A stretch of 64,000 nt of DNA from Limnohabitans sp. MMS-10A-192 (GCF_003063335.1 NZ_NERX01000004.1:310001-374000); one strand, 5' to 3'; numbered from the stretch's first letter, positions 43,854 to 53,485 are shown. A program made the numbers and translations. The notes: generated from the letters alone by a model not told the origin.

Positions 43854-45466
43854 GCCCGCAAGTCTTCTCGGATCAGGTCAGCGGCTTTTTCGGCCAGCAT
43901 GATGATGGGCGCATTGGTGTTGCCCGACACGATGCGCGGCATGACCGAACCGTCCACCACCCTGAGGCCTTGCAGGCCATGCACGCGCAGCCGCGCATCG
44001 ACCACCGCCATCGGGTCTGTGCTCGGACCCATGGCGCAAGTGCCTACGGGGTGAAAAATGCTGCCTGCGCGGCGGCGTATCCAGTCCAGGATGTCGGCAT
44101 CACTTTGGGTGGGGGCTCCAGGCTCGTGCTCTTGCACGATGTAGCGTTGCAGTGGTGCCTGAAGGGCGATCTCGCGCATCTTGCGCACCATCTGAACGGC
44201 CAGGCGCTGATCGCTTTCGGCGCTCAGGTAGTGGGCCTGGATGTCTGGCGGGCTCAGGGGGTCCGCACTGCGAATCTGGATGCGCCCACGGCTTTGTGGG
44301 CGCAGGATGCAGGCCGACAGCGTGATGCCTGGAAAAGGGTGGGGTGGTTGGTGAGGGCGGTCGAAGCTGACCAGACCGAAATGGATCTGCACATTGGGCC
44401 AGTCGGGCTGTGCCGCGTTGTCCAGCGATAAAAAAGCCCCGGCGCGGTACACCCCGGTGGCCAAGGGGCCTGTGCGCGTGAGCTGGTAACGCAGAAAGTC
44501 GCGGGCACTGCGCCACGGGCTGTTGGCCACGTCGTTGAGCGTCTCGACGCCTTGACAGCGAAAGGAGGGGCGCACCTGCAAATGGTCTTGCAGGTTCTCG
44601 CCTACCCCCGGTAAATCGATGACGGGTGCAATCTGGTGCCGCTTGAGCAGTTCGGCAGGCCCAATGCCAGACAGTTGCAGCAGTTGTGGCGATTGAATGG
44701 CGCCAGCGCAAATCACCACTTCATGCCGGGCATGCAATCGGCAGGTCTGGCCTTCACGCGTCCAAGTCACGCCTTGGGCACGCTGGCCCTGCATCAAGAT
44801 GTGGGTCACTTGTGCACCGCTGATGACCTTCAGGTTGGCGCGCTGCATGGCCTGGCGCAGGTAAGCGCGCTCGGTGCTCATGCGTTGTCCACGTCGCGTG
44901 TTCATGCGAAAGTAAGCCGCGCCGGTGTTGTCTCCGCCATTGAAGTCGTCGATCGGTGCGATGCCGCTCTGGCCAGCCGCTGCGATGAACGCATCGGACA
45001 GCGGATCATGGGGTAAGTCGGACACCCACAATGGCCCGTTTTGCCCATCGGCGGCGTGCACTTGCCGTGTGCCCATGGCCCGCTGGAAATACGGCAGCAC
45101 ATCGGCCCAGGACCAGCCCGGATTGCCCAGTGCTTGCCAGTGGTCGTAGTCTTGCTGGTGACCGCGCAAATACAGCATGCCGTTGATCAGGCTGGAGCCG
45201 CCCAGGCCTTTGCCTCGGGGCCATGGCAGACGCCGCTCGGCCATGCCCGCTTCGGGCTGGGTTTCAAATCGCCAATCGTGCGCCGGGTTGCCCACGGTTT
45301 TGAAATAGCCGATCGGGATGTTCAGCCAAGGGTATCTGGATGGCGAGCCTGCTTCGATCAGGGTCACCTGCAACGTGGGGTCTTCGCTCAGACGGGCGGC
45401 GAGGGTGCAGCCTGCAGAGCCCGCGCCGACGATGATGACGTCGGTTTCGGTCATGGGGGCGTGCAT
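43850..45466 (-). CDS. GMC-family FAD oxidoreductase (choline/alcohol dehydrogenase-like)
   Basis: 538 aa. FAD fold DVIIVGAGSAGCTLAARLSED (residues ~9-29, flavin ribityl site), GMC signature 1 LPWPRGKGLGGSSLINGM, signature 2 AGAIQSPQLLQLSGIGP, C-terminal catalytic His in IFHPVGTCAMG and the NTNAPIIMLAEKAAD segment. It oxidises an alcohol to aldehyde or further. The ATG abuts the stop of the upstream Bug gene (TGAATG); MTETD four codons later is an alternative start. Confidence 0.9.
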   Translation of the reverse strand: MHAPMTETDVIIVGAGSAGCTLAARLSEDPTLQVTLIEAGSPSRYPWLNIPIGYFKTVGNPAHDWRFETQPEAGMAERRLPWPRGKGLGGSSLINGMLYLRGHQQDYDHWQALGNPGWSWADVLPYFQRAMGTRQVHAADGQNGPLWVSDLPHDPLSDAFIAAAGQSGIAPIDDFNGGDNTGAAYFRMNTRRGQRMSTERAYLRQAMQRANLKVISGAQVTHILMQGQRAQGVTWTREGQTCRLHARHEVVICAGAIQSPQLLQLSGIGPAELLKRHQIAPVIDLPGVGENLQDHLQVRPSFRCQGVETLNDVANSPWRSARDFLRYQLTRTGPLATGVYRAGAFLSLDNAAQPDWPNVQIHFGLVSFDRPHQPPHPFPGITLSACILRPQSRGRIQIRSADPLSPPDIQAHYLSAESDQRLAVQMVRKMREIALQAPLQRYIVQEHEPGAPTQSDADILDWIRRRAGSIFHPVGTCAMGPSTDPMAVVDARLRVHGLQGLRVVDGSVMPRIVSGNTNAPIIMLAEKAADLIREDLRA

Positions 45467-46447
45467 TCAATCGGCCTTGATTTGCGCTGCACGCCCGATG
45501 CGTTGCCATTTCTCGGTTTCAGTGGCAATGACGCTGTCAAATTGGGCCCCGCTCATGGGTTCGGGCTCCAGCGCCAGGGCACTGAGGCGCTCGCGCACAT
45601 CGGGCAGGTTCAGTGCTTTGTTCAGTTCGGTGTTCAGGCGATCGATCACTTCTTTGGCGGTGCCCGACTTGACCATCATGCCGTCAAACGAGCGCAGCAC
45701 GAAGTCACCGAAACCTTGTTCGGACATGGTGGGCACGTCTTTCAGGGCGGGCAGACGTTTGGCGCCTGTGACGGCCATGGCTTTGAGTTTGCCGCCATTG
45801 ATTTGCGGGATGGCGGCTGAGGCCGTTAAAAACATGAAGTTGGTGCGGTCAGCGATCAGGTCGCCAATGGCCAGGCCAAACTGGTTGTAGGGCACATGGG
45901 TGGTGACGGTGCCTGTTTGCTGCTTGAACAGTTCCCCGGCCAGGTGGGCTGGGGTGCCGTTGCCGCCTGATGCAAAACTCAAGCCGCCGGGCTTGGCTTT
46001 GGCCGTTTGCACGATGTCGGCCGGCCCCTTGAGTGCGCTGGTGATCGGGGCCACCAGCACGTTGTAGCTCCAGGCCATGTGGCCGACGGCTTCCAGATTT
46101 TTGAAAGGAATGGTCTGTGTTGGAAACAGCAGCGGGGCCACCAGCGAGGCCGATGACAGCAAGTAAAGGGTGTACCCATCGGCAGGTTGTCGCAATGCAT
46201 CGGCCATGCCGATCGTGCCCGCGGCCCCGGGTTTGTTGTCCACCACGATGGGCTGGCCCATGCTTGCCCCCATTTTTTCGGCCACGATGCGGCCGGCCAC
46301 ATCGGCGGGGGTGCCTGCAGGCCAAGGCACCACCATGCGGATTGTTTTGTTCGGGTAGTTTTGCGCCAGAGCGGACGAGCCCAGCACCAGCAGCAAGCTG
46401 GCCAGCAGGCCATGGGTCCATCGACGGGCAGTTGGGTTGGTGCGCAT
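45467..46447 (-). CDS. Bug/TctC-family periplasmic binding protein (no permease nearby)
   Basis: 326 aa. Signal peptide (HGLLASLLLVLGSSALA), then the Bug start QNYPNKTIRMVVPWPAGTPADVAGR, VVDNKPGAAGTIGMADALR and IPQINGGKLKAMAVTGAKR. Betaproteobacteria carry many orphan Bug proteins of this kind. It heads a two-gene unit with the GMC oxidoreductase and diverges from a LysR gene, so the ligand may be related to the GMC substrate. Confidence 0.9.
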   Translation of the reverse strand: MRTNPTARRWTHGLLASLLLVLGSSALAQNYPNKTIRMVVPWPAGTPADVAGRIVAEKMGASMGQPIVVDNKPGAAGTIGMADALRQPADGYTLYLLSSASLVAPLLFPTQTIPFKNLEAVGHMAWSYNVLVAPITSALKGPADIVQTAKAKPGGLSFASGGNGTPAHLAGELFKQQTGTVTTHVPYNQFGLAIGDLIADRTNFMFLTASAAIPQINGGKLKAMAVTGAKRLPALKDVPTMSEQGFGDFVLRSFDGMMVKSGTAKEVIDRLNTELNKALNLPDVRERLSALALEPEPMSGAQFDSVIATETEKWQRIGRAAQIKAD

Positions 46448-46552
46448 GGTGCGGTGTCTCCAAGTCAGGTTGTTTGATCAAGTCCCAAGCGGGTGCATGG
46501 GCCATTATTCAAAGCTGGAGCGGGCGGGACAAATGAGAAATTGATGCCAATT

Positions 46553-46570
46553 CATACCTCAATCGGTATG
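46553..46570. promoter_or_regulatory. LysR-type palindrome CATACC-TCAATC-GGTATG
   Basis: Perfect 6-base arms with a 6-base centre. With one mismatch the arms extend to nine bases (ATTCATACC/GGTATGATT). It contains a T-N11-A layout and lies between the divergent Bug-GMC unit and the lysR gene, 7 bases before the lysR ATG, so it may also autoregulate lysR. Confidence 0.55.
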
Positions 46571-46577
46571 ATTGGTG

Positions 46578-47516
46578 ATGGCTTTCAATTTGCAAAGGGT
46601 TTTGACACTGAAACAACTCCGTTTGGTGAGTGTTTTGGGGCGTGAACTCAATCTCAGCCGTTGCGCCGAGCTTTTGCACACCACCCAGCCTGCGGCCTCT
46701 CGGGCCTTGTTGCAACTGGAGGCCCAGCTGCAACTGAGCTTATTTCAGCGCACCACCAAGCGCATGGTGCCCACCTCGGCTGGGCTGAGCCTGATTCAGC
46801 ATGCCAACCGGGTCCTGGCCGAAATCGATCTGGCTGAGGAGAATTTGCTGGGCCTGTCGACGGGTGTCAACGCAGAGATGCGCGTGGGCGTGCTGGCTTC
46901 GTTTTCGCCTGAGGTCTTGGCGCGTGCCATGGCGCGATCGCGCGACATGTTGCCCGATGTGTTGTTGAGCACCCAGATGCAGCCGCTGGAGGTGCTTTAT
47001 GAGCAATTGCTGGATGGCCGCATCGACCTCATGCTGGCCCATGCCGAGTTGCGGGTGGACTTGAACCTGGTGGAGGTGACAACGCTGTACGAAGAGCACA
47101 GCACCATCTTGGCCGCTCCGGGGCATCGCCTGCACAAAAAGAAAAAACCCAGTTGGTCGGATTTGGCGCAAGAAGCTTGGGTGTTGCCACCGGCCAACAC
47201 CCCTTTGCGCCCCAAAATTGACAGGATGCTCTCTGTGTACCGCAGTGGCGATCGCTCAGGCAGGGGGCCTGATGTGCAAACGGATTCGTCCTTGCTCGCC
47301 CTCCGTCTGATCAGCCAGACCTCGATGCTGTGGGCCATTGCCCACCAGCAGGCCAAACAGTTTGAGGCCTCCATGCAGGTGAGGACCATTTCGGCCCCGG
47401 CAGAGTTGCTCAGGGGCCCGATGTGTTGCTTCAGGTTGCGGCAGGAGAGGATGAAGACGCAGCAAAGCGTCTTCATCGGATGCCTCCAAGACAGCGCACT
47501 CAGCCTGGCGGGCTGA
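46578..47516 (+). CDS. LysR-family transcriptional regulator
   Basis: 312 aa. Helix-turn-helix at ~6-60 (LKQLRLVSVLGRELNLSRCAELLHTTQPAASRALLQLEAQL), then the periplasmic-binding-like effector domain (EMRVGVLASFSPEVLARAM, LDGRIDLMLAHAELR). It diverges from the Bug-GMC unit and is the likely regulator. ATG 46578 is preferred; TTG 46572 and GTG 46575 are in frame. Confidence 0.9.
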   Translation: MAFNLQRVLTLKQLRLVSVLGRELNLSRCAELLHTTQPAASRALLQLEAQLQLSLFQRTTKRMVPTSAGLSLIQHANRVLAEIDLAEENLLGLSTGVNAEMRVGVLASFSPEVLARAMARSRDMLPDVLLSTQMQPLEVLYEQLLDGRIDLMLAHAELRVDLNLVEVTTLYEEHSTILAAPGHRLHKKKKPSWSDLAQEAWVLPPANTPLRPKIDRMLSVYRSGDRSGRGPDVQTDSSLLALRLISQTSMLWAIAHQQAKQFEASMQVRTISAPAELLRGPMCCFRLRQERMKTQQSVFIGCLQDSALSLAG

Positions 47517-47526
47517 GTCTCAGGCC

Positions 47527-47988
47527 TCAGCTTGCCAGGGCCGCTTTCACCGCGGCAGACACCTCGCCCATATCGGCCTTGCCGGCCAGACGTGTTTTCA
47601 CTGCGCCCATGACTTTGCCCATGTCGGCGGGGCCCACTTTTTTGCCCATTTCTTCGCTCAGCTCGGCCACGATGGCTTTGACTTCGGTGGCCACTTCTTC
47701 GGCCGACATGCGGGCGGGCAGATAAGCCAGCAGCACAGCCATTTCGGCTTTTTCTTTGTCAGCCAAGTCTTGGCGGGCGGCTTGTTCAAATGCCGCGATC
47801 GAATCCTTGCGCTGCTTGATCAGCTTGTCCACGATGGCAACCACGGCCACATCGTCGAGTTCGATGCGCTCATCGACTTCTTTTTGCTTCATGGCCGACA
47901 ACAACAAGCGGATGGTGCCCAGGCGCTCGCTGTCCTTGGCCCGCATCGCGGTTTTCATGTCTTCGGTGATCTGTTCTTTCAGGCTCAT
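47527..47988 (-). CDS. yqeY: GatB/YqeY-domain protein
   Basis: 153 aa, helical. SLKEQITEDMKTAMRAKDSERLGTIRLLLSAMKQKEVD at the start and MGKVMGAVKTRLAGKADMGEVSAAVK at the end match YqeY, a tRNA-amidotransferase-tail-like protein of unclear role. It follows rpsU (with a terminator between), the conserved order in Burkholderiales. CAGGAG precedes ATG 47988. Confidence 0.93.
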   Translation of the reverse strand: MSLKEQITEDMKTAMRAKDSERLGTIRLLLSAMKQKEVDERIELDDVAVVAIVDKLIKQRKDSIAAFEQAARQDLADKEKAEMAVLLAYLPARMSAEEVATEVKAIVAELSEEMGKKVGPADMGKVMGAVKTRLAGKADMGEVSAAVKAALAS

Positions 47989-48035
47989 GCGGGGCTCCTG
48001 GTGAGTGGCAAAAAAGGGGAAGGGTAGAAACAACA

Positions 48036-48065
48036 AAGCCCGCCTGAGCGTCCTCCAGCGGGCTT
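48036..48065 (-). terminator. Terminator between rpsU and yqeY
   Basis: Arms AAGCCCGC (48036-48043) and GCGGGCTT (48058-48065), 14-base loop; on the minus strand it is followed by TGTTGTTT. Partial read-through into yqeY is likely. Confidence 0.65.
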
Positions 48066-48101
48066 GTTCGCAGACCCTTGCGGGTCATACAAAGCAGAAG
48101 A

Positions 48102-48314
48102 TCAATACATCTTCTTGGGCAATTGCATGCTGCGAACACGCTTGTAGTGGCGCTTCACGGCTGCCGACTTTTTGCGCTTGCGCTCGGTGGTGGGCTTTTC
48201 GTAGAACTCGCGGGCACGCAAGTCTGTCAGCAGACCGAGTTTTTCGATGGTGCGCTTGAAGCGACGCAGGGCAACGTCAAACGGCTCGTTTTCTTTCACG
48301 CGGATGGTGGTCAT
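48102..48314 (-). CDS. rpsU: 30S ribosomal protein S21
   Basis: 70 aa, highly basic. [20 protein letters not shown] and the C-terminal [17 protein letters not shown] are diagnostic of bS21, which sits near the 3' end of 16S rRNA on the small subunit. The length fits betaproteobacterial S21. Confidence 0.97.
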   Translation of the reverse strand: MTTIRVKENEPFDVALRRFKRTIEKLGLLTDLRAREFYEKPTTERKRKKSAAVKRHYKRVRSMQLPKKMY

Positions 48315-48403
48315 TGAATCAAATTTCCAAAATGTGTGCCGGTCGCTGTTGCAAGGAAGATCGCGCCTTGTAACCCGATACCAGCGGTTCCCCGTCACGA
48401 ACT

Positions 48404-48433
48404 AGTATTTGGCAGACGGGGGTTTGCCAGCAA
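48404..48433 (-). promoter_or_regulatory. Candidate rpsU promoter
   Basis: Minus strand: -35 TTGCTG (48433-48428), an 18-base spacer, -10 AATACT (48409-48404), giving a leader of about 85 bases. The 288-base gap to the patatin gene holds nothing else that I recognise. Confidence 0.35.
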
Positions 48434-48602
48434 AGCCTCGGATTATAGCCCCATGCAACAAGTGCTTTGCGCACTTGAATCGACTTTGCACTGGGCTTGT
48501 TACGAAAGAACGCAATTTACCTCGCGCTTGCACGGGTGTAATTTGGAAAAATTAATAAAATGCATCAAAAATGATCAATTTATTCGTGACCAAGCGCACC
48601 CT

Positions 48603-50846
48603 ATGTTCTTTCAACAGCTGATTTTGGCCCTGTCCCTGGGCGTGACCTCCTGCCTTGCCCTGGGCCAAACGACGGAGGCCGCCAAGCCACCCTCGGTGGT
48701 CGTTGTGTTGGCCGGTGGTGGCGCCAAGGGCTTTGCCCATCTGGCCGTCTTGCGCAAGCTGGAGCAAGACCGCATCCCCATCGCCCGAATCGTGGGCACC
48801 AGCATGGGCGCGGTGATTGGTGGCCTGTATGCCAGCGGCTTGTCGACGGATGAAATTGAGCGCGTGGTCGGTGGGCTGGATCCTTCGAAAGTGGCCCTGG
48901 ACCAGCTCAACCGGCTTGAGCTGCCATCACGCACTCGGGCATACCAGCAAAAATACCCCGTGGATCTTGAGTTCGGCATCAAGAACGGTGGGCCCAGTTT
49001 CGCTCGTGGCGTCAGTGACGGTCAGCGGTTTTTGGCACTTCTGCAAAATTTGACGGCCCATGTGCCGCCACAAGTGAATTTCAATGATTTGAAAATCCCA
49101 TTCAGGGCCGTGGCGACCCGTTACCGCGATGGCGAAATGAAGGTGTTTGACCAAGGTGCTTTGCATCTGGCCATCCGTGCCAGCATGGCCGCGCCTGCTG
49201 TGTTTGCGCCGGTCGAGGTCGATGGCGAGACCTATGTCGATGGTGGCTTGGTGGCCAACTTGCCGATCGAGGTCGCCTTGCATGAGGGCGCTGATGTCAT
49301 CGTGGCCTCTTTTCTGGCAGGTGGCACGGAAGAGGGGAAAACGGAGTCGGCCAACCATGCCTTGGCGGTGGCCAACCGCATGGTGGATATCTTGATTCGC
49401 CAAAATGAAAAACGGAACTTGGCTTTGTTGCGTCCGCAGGACATTCTTGTGAAGCCTCAGTTGGCCGACATTGGCTTTGCAGATTTCAACCGGGCTGCCG
49501 AAATTGCCCAACGCGGGCAAGCGGCCGTCGCCAGTGTGGAAAACCGTTGGACCGTGTTGAGGGCGGTCAAGACACAAGCGCAGGATGCCCCGGCGCTCAA
49601 TCGTTTGTCATTTGACCAGCGGGAGAAGCACATTGTGGCGATCGAGGCCCAAGGACAAGAAGATGTGTCTGCCAGCTACATTCAGTCGGTCATGGCGCCC
49701 TTGGTGAATCAAGAGTTCACCCCAGCCGAAACTGAACGCTACATCGATGAGCTCTACACCAGTGGATTCTTTGATTTGGTGAGCTACAGCTTGCAGCAAC
49801 AACAAGGCCATCAATACAAATTAATCGTCCATGTGCGCGAAAAGCCCTACAGCCCACACTTCCTGAAAACGACTTTGGGCTTTTCATCCGAGGTGGGCGG
49901 CATGACCCAATTCACAACAGGGTTCGGTTACCGGCGTCCTTGGTTGACGCCTTCCGGTCTGGAGTTCTCGCTCGATGCCCGACTGGGCACACAGTCTGAA
50001 TTGGCTGCACGTTTGCTCCAGCCTTTGTCGGGCCGTTGGAGCGTAGAGACGGGCGTGTCCTGGGACCGCAACAACTTGCCGCTGTATCGGTCGTCTTATT
50101 TCCCTGAGGACCACAGCAACATCAAACTGGCTTACTACAGCCAGACCACGCAGAGCTGGGATGCCAAGCTGGTGTACGACTTGGATCGCAAGGTGAACGT
50201 CAAGGTGGGCCTGACATCGAGCAGCATTCGCCGATCGCTGGACACCACCTCCGAGCTGGAAACGACCACAGGTTCGAACACCGAGACCTTGCGCTACAAC
50301 GGCTTGAAAACCCAGGTGCAAGTGGATCAACTGGATTCATTGAGCTTCCCGACGCGCGGTTATTTTTTGAACGCCAGTTTGGAGCAAGGCATCTCGGGGG
50401 CGGTGTATTCCGGTGCGCGCTTGAACGCGAAATGGGCCCACGCGCTTGGGCCCCACATTTTCAATGTGGGCCTCAATCTGGCACAAGACCGCGTGAAATT
50501 GGATTGCGACACTTGCCGCGCACCTAGCCAGTTGTACTTGGGCGGATTTCAGGCCATGGGGGCTTACCGCATGGGCCAGTTGGTCGGCGACCAACTGGCC
50601 CACCTTCAAGGCACCTACATGTACCGGATGACCGACGGCGGGCTGTTCAACCAGCGCACCTACATCGGCACGGTGCTTGAAACGGGCGATGCCTGGAATT
50701 CAGGCTCGGCTATGAAGAAGCTCTACAGCGGCACTTTGTTTGTCGCCGTCGACAGCAAGATCGGTGACATCTACTTGGGCACCGCCCGGGGCAGCGGTGG
50801 CGTCTACAACGTCTTTGTGCAATTGGGCCGACGCTTCAGTTATTGA
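48603..50846 (+). CDS. PlpD-type patatin-like phospholipase with POTRA and outer-membrane barrel (type Vd secretion)
   Basis: 747 aa. Signal peptide (LILALSLGVTSCLALG), a patatin domain ~30-330 with oxyanion loop GGGAKG (38-43), nucleophile S67 in GTSMG and D213 in DGG, then a POTRA-like domain (~360-445; YIDELYTSGFFDLVSYSL) and a ~300-residue surface-antigen beta-barrel ending in GRRFSY with a terminal aromatic residue. Catalytic residues are intact. In Pseudomonas PlpD the patatin part is carried to the surface or released and hydrolyses lipids. The length matches PlpD. Start 48603 is chosen for the signal peptide. Confidence 0.9.
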   Translation: MFFQQLILALSLGVTSCLALGQTTEAAKPPSVVVVLAGGGAKGFAHLAVLRKLEQDRIPIARIVGTSMGAVIGGLYASGLSTDEIERVVGGLDPSKVALDQLNRLELPSRTRAYQQKYPVDLEFGIKNGGPSFARGVSDGQRFLALLQNLTAHVPPQVNFNDLKIPFRAVATRYRDGEMKVFDQGALHLAIRASMAAPAVFAPVEVDGETYVDGGLVANLPIEVALHEGADVIVASFLAGGTEEGKTESANHALAVANRMVDILIRQNEKRNLALLRPQDILVKPQLADIGFADFNRAAEIAQRGQAAVASVENRWTVLRAVKTQAQDAPALNRLSFDQREKHIVAIEAQGQEDVSASYIQSVMAPLVNQEFTPAETERYIDELYTSGFFDLVSYSLQQQQGHQYKLIVHVREKPYSPHFLKTTLGFSSEVGGMTQFTTGFGYRRPWLTPSGLEFSLDARLGTQSELAARLLQPLSGRWSVETGVSWDRNNLPLYRSSYFPEDHSNIKLAYYSQTTQSWDAKLVYDLDRKVNVKVGLTSSSIRRSLDTTSELETTTGSNTETLRYNGLKTQVQVDQLDSLSFPTRGYFLNASLEQGISGAVYSGARLNAKWAHALGPHIFNVGLNLAQDRVKLDCDTCRAPSQLYLGGFQAMGAYRMGQLVGDQLAHLQGTYMYRMTDGGLFNQRTYIGTVLETGDAWNSGSAMKKLYSGTLFVAVDSKIGDIYLGTARGSGGVYNVFVQLGRRFSY

Positions 50847-50861
50847 GCAGGGAGTCATCAC

Positions 50862-52202
50862 GTGAGCATGAACTTTATGCGCATCGACGAGGTTGTCATG
50901 AGTGGCGATGGTTTCTACCAGTCGATGGCCTACCACGCCTACCTGTCTTTGGAGTTGGCCAGCTTTGCGCTGCAGTGCACCTTGTGTTTGCTCAGCATTG
51001 CGCTCGGCTATCTGGTGCGCTGGCGCTTGCTCAAGCGCATCCCTGTGCAAGGGCAGTGGCCCCGGCTTTGGCATGCCGGTGTCCAAACCACGGGGCCAGC
51101 TGTGGTGGCCGTGATTTGCATGGCGGCTTTGTTTTTCATGGGCCGGGCCTTGGGACAAACTTCACATGAGCTGATGGTCTTGTGGAAGGTTTTGTCTTTG
51201 ACCTTGTGGGTCATGGCGATCCGTGTCTCCGGCTGGTTCTTCAGGCATGTGCTGCACCCGCACGAGGTATTGCGGATTTTTCTGCACCTGATCGAGTGGT
51301 CGGTGGTCCTGGTGACTGTGCTCACATTCTTCGGCCTGTTTCAGCCGCTGATTTCGCAGGTTCGATCGATCGAGTTTTCCATTGGCGCTCAGGTGTTCAA
51401 GGGCGCCAACATCTTGACCGGTGTGCTCATGGGCGTGGTGGCGTTGACCGTGGCGGGGCAAATCGCCGATTTGGTGGATCGTTTGTTGCAACGCTATGCA
51501 CGCCAAGAAACGATCCAGGCCAACGATGCCTTGATCCTGACGCGGCTGTTCAGCATGGGCATTTTCGTCTTCACCCTGGTCGGGGTCTTGGTCAGCTCGG
51601 GGGTGGATTTGACCACCCTGGCCGCATTTGCCGGGGCCATGGGCATTGGCCTGGGCTTTGGCTTGCAAGAGTTTGTGGTCAATTTTGTGAGCGGTGTCTA
51701 CGTCTTGATTGAACGCGCCCTGAAGGTTGGCGACTATGTGACCATCAACCAGATCACGGGCCGTGTGGTGCAGCTGAGCAGCCGCGCGGTGGTGGTGCGC
51801 GACTCGGTGGGCACAGAAAGCTTGATTCCCAACAGCAGCGTGATCAAAGGTGTGTTGCAAAACCACACCCTCAGCAACGATGATTTTCGTGTCTCGTTTC
51901 TGTTGAAAATCGCCGATGTGGCCGACTACCCACGTGCCCGCGACTTGATTTTGCAGTCGCTCAAGACCACTCCCAGGGTCTTGCCCGAGCCCGCAGGGAA
52001 TGTGCTGATTGTCTCGGTCGCGGCCAGCGAGGTGAATTTGGAAACGAGCTTTTGGATCAACGACTTGCAAAACGGTCAAAAGGGCTTGGTGTCCGATCTC
52101 ATGTTTGACATCTGCATGCGTTTTCGCCAAGAGGGCGTACTGCTGGCTTCACAAGACGCGGATGGACCAAAATCCATTTCGGGCAAGCCTGTTGTGGCGT
52201 GA
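50862..52202 (+). CDS. MscS-family mechanosensitive ion channel
   Basis: 446 aa. About five or six TM helices, the pore-lining segment DLTTLAAFAGAMGIGLGFGLQEFVVNFVSG (~250-280), then the MscS beta domain (LKVGDYVTINQITGRVVQLSSRAVVVRDSVGTESLIPNSSVI). The longer N-terminus than E. coli MscS places it with MscS-like/YbdG-type channels. The start is GTG 50862 with GGGAG upstream, 15 bases after the patatin gene; ATG 50868 is an alternative. Confidence 0.88.
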   Translation: MSMNFMRIDEVVMSGDGFYQSMAYHAYLSLELASFALQCTLCLLSIALGYLVRWRLLKRIPVQGQWPRLWHAGVQTTGPAVVAVICMAALFFMGRALGQTSHELMVLWKVLSLTLWVMAIRVSGWFFRHVLHPHEVLRIFLHLIEWSVVLVTVLTFFGLFQPLISQVRSIEFSIGAQVFKGANILTGVLMGVVALTVAGQIADLVDRLLQRYARQETIQANDALILTRLFSMGIFVFTLVGVLVSSGVDLTTLAAFAGAMGIGLGFGLQEFVVNFVSGVYVLIERALKVGDYVTINQITGRVVQLSSRAVVVRDSVGTESLIPNSSVIKGVLQNHTLSNDDFRVSFLLKIADVADYPRARDLILQSLKTTPRVLPEPAGNVLIVSVAASEVNLETSFWINDLQNGQKGLVSDLMFDICMRFRQEGVLLASQDADGPKSISGKPVVA

Positions 52203-52216
52203 ATTGTTTCGTGGGC

Positions 52217-53431
52217 TCAAGCTGGCCCCGGCAGCGCTTGCGCACAGGCGTGCGCACTGGCCCAGGCCCATTGGAAGTTGTAGCCGCCCAGCCAGCCGGT
52301 AACGTCGATCACTTCGCCAATGAAGTACAGCCCAGGCTGTTTGGATTCCATCGTTTGTGAGGACAGATCGCGCGTGTCCACGCCGCCCAGAGTGACCTCG
52401 GCTTTTTTGTAGCCTTCGCTGCCGGTGGGCGTGAGGCACCAGTTGGACAAGGCCTCGGCCAATTTGTTCAGCGCCTTGTCGGGCACTTCTGCCGATGTGC
52501 GCTGCAAGGCCGCGTCCTGACCCACCCAGGCTTCGGCCAGTCGGCTGGGCACCAGTGTGGCCAGTTCATTGCCCAACAGTTTTTTGGAGCGCAGCTTGGC
52601 TTCTTGCAATCGCGCGGGCAGGTCCACTTCCGGTGCGAGGTTCAATCGGATGGGGGTGCCGTCTTGCCAGTAGCTGGAGATTTGCAGCACAGCCGGACCC
52701 GACAGGCCCCGGTGCGTGAAGAGCAAATCCTCGTCAAAGTGCATGCGTGTTTTCTTCTCGCCGGTTTCAATGCCCACCGGCAAAGCCAGCCCGGCCAGCT
52801 GGGCATAGGGGGCCCAGGCCTCACCGTCAAAAGTCAGCGGCACCAAGCCCGCGCGGCGCTCGACCAAGCGCAGACCAAACTGCGTGGCCACTTCGTAGCC
52901 CCAAGCTGTGGCGCCGATCTTGGGAATGGACAGGCCGCCTGTGGCCACCACCAGTGACCGTGTCTCGAACAGGCCCTGGGGGGTGTCGAGCGCATAGCCG
53001 CCGCCCTCCAGATGGCGCACAGCTTTGACGCTGCAAGCGGTGCGCAGTGTCACACCACCGGCATCGCATTCGGCCAGCAGCATGCGGATGATGTCTTCGG
53101 CCGAGTGGTCGCAAAAGAGTTGACCCTTGTGCTTTTCATGGAAGGCGATGCCGTGCTTTTGCACCAGATCGATGAAATCAAGAGGCGTGTAGCGCGACAG
53201 GGCCGAGCGGCAAAAATGCGGGTTCTGGCTGATGAAGTGTTTTTGCGGCGCCGATGCGTCGAGCCGCCGGTTGGTGAAGTTGCAGCGCCCGCCACCCGAG
53301 ATGCGGATTTTCTCGGCCACCTTGTCACTGTGGTCGATGACCAGCACTTTCAGCCCGCGCTGGCCCGCCACGCCGGCACAAAACAAACCGGCAGCCCCGG
53401 CACCCACGATCACCACGTCCCAAGTATTCAT
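52217..53431 (-). CDS. BaiN/HI0933-type flavoprotein (YhiN family)
   Basis: 404 aa. FAD fold DVVIVGAGAAGLFCAGVAGQRG, KIRISGGGRCNFTN (family signature, ~41-54), LVVATGGLSIPKIGATAWGYEVA, and the C-terminal LYFIGEVIDVTGWLGGYNFQWAWASA. These are widespread NAD(P)/FAD oxidoreductases of largely unknown role. ATG 53431 fits the usual MNTWDVVIVG start. Confidence 0.9.
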   Translation of the reverse strand: MNTWDVVIVGAGAAGLFCAGVAGQRGLKVLVIDHSDKVAEKIRISGGGRCNFTNRRLDASAPQKHFISQNPHFCRSALSRYTPLDFIDLVQKHGIAFHEKHKGQLFCDHSAEDIIRMLLAECDAGGVTLRTACSVKAVRHLEGGGYALDTPQGLFETRSLVVATGGLSIPKIGATAWGYEVATQFGLRLVERRAGLVPLTFDGEAWAPYAQLAGLALPVGIETGEKKTRMHFDEDLLFTHRGLSGPAVLQISSYWQDGTPIRLNLAPEVDLPARLQEAKLRSKKLLGNELATLVPSRLAEAWVGQDAALQRTSAEVPDKALNKLAEALSNWCLTPTGSEGYKKAEVTLGGVDTRDLSSQTMESKQPGLYFIGEVIDVTGWLGGYNFQWAWASAHACAQALPGPA

Positions 53432-53485
53432 GGACAAGGAGTGTAGGGCCAAGGGCCTCACGCCGCATGGGCGTGCTGTGCTGAT

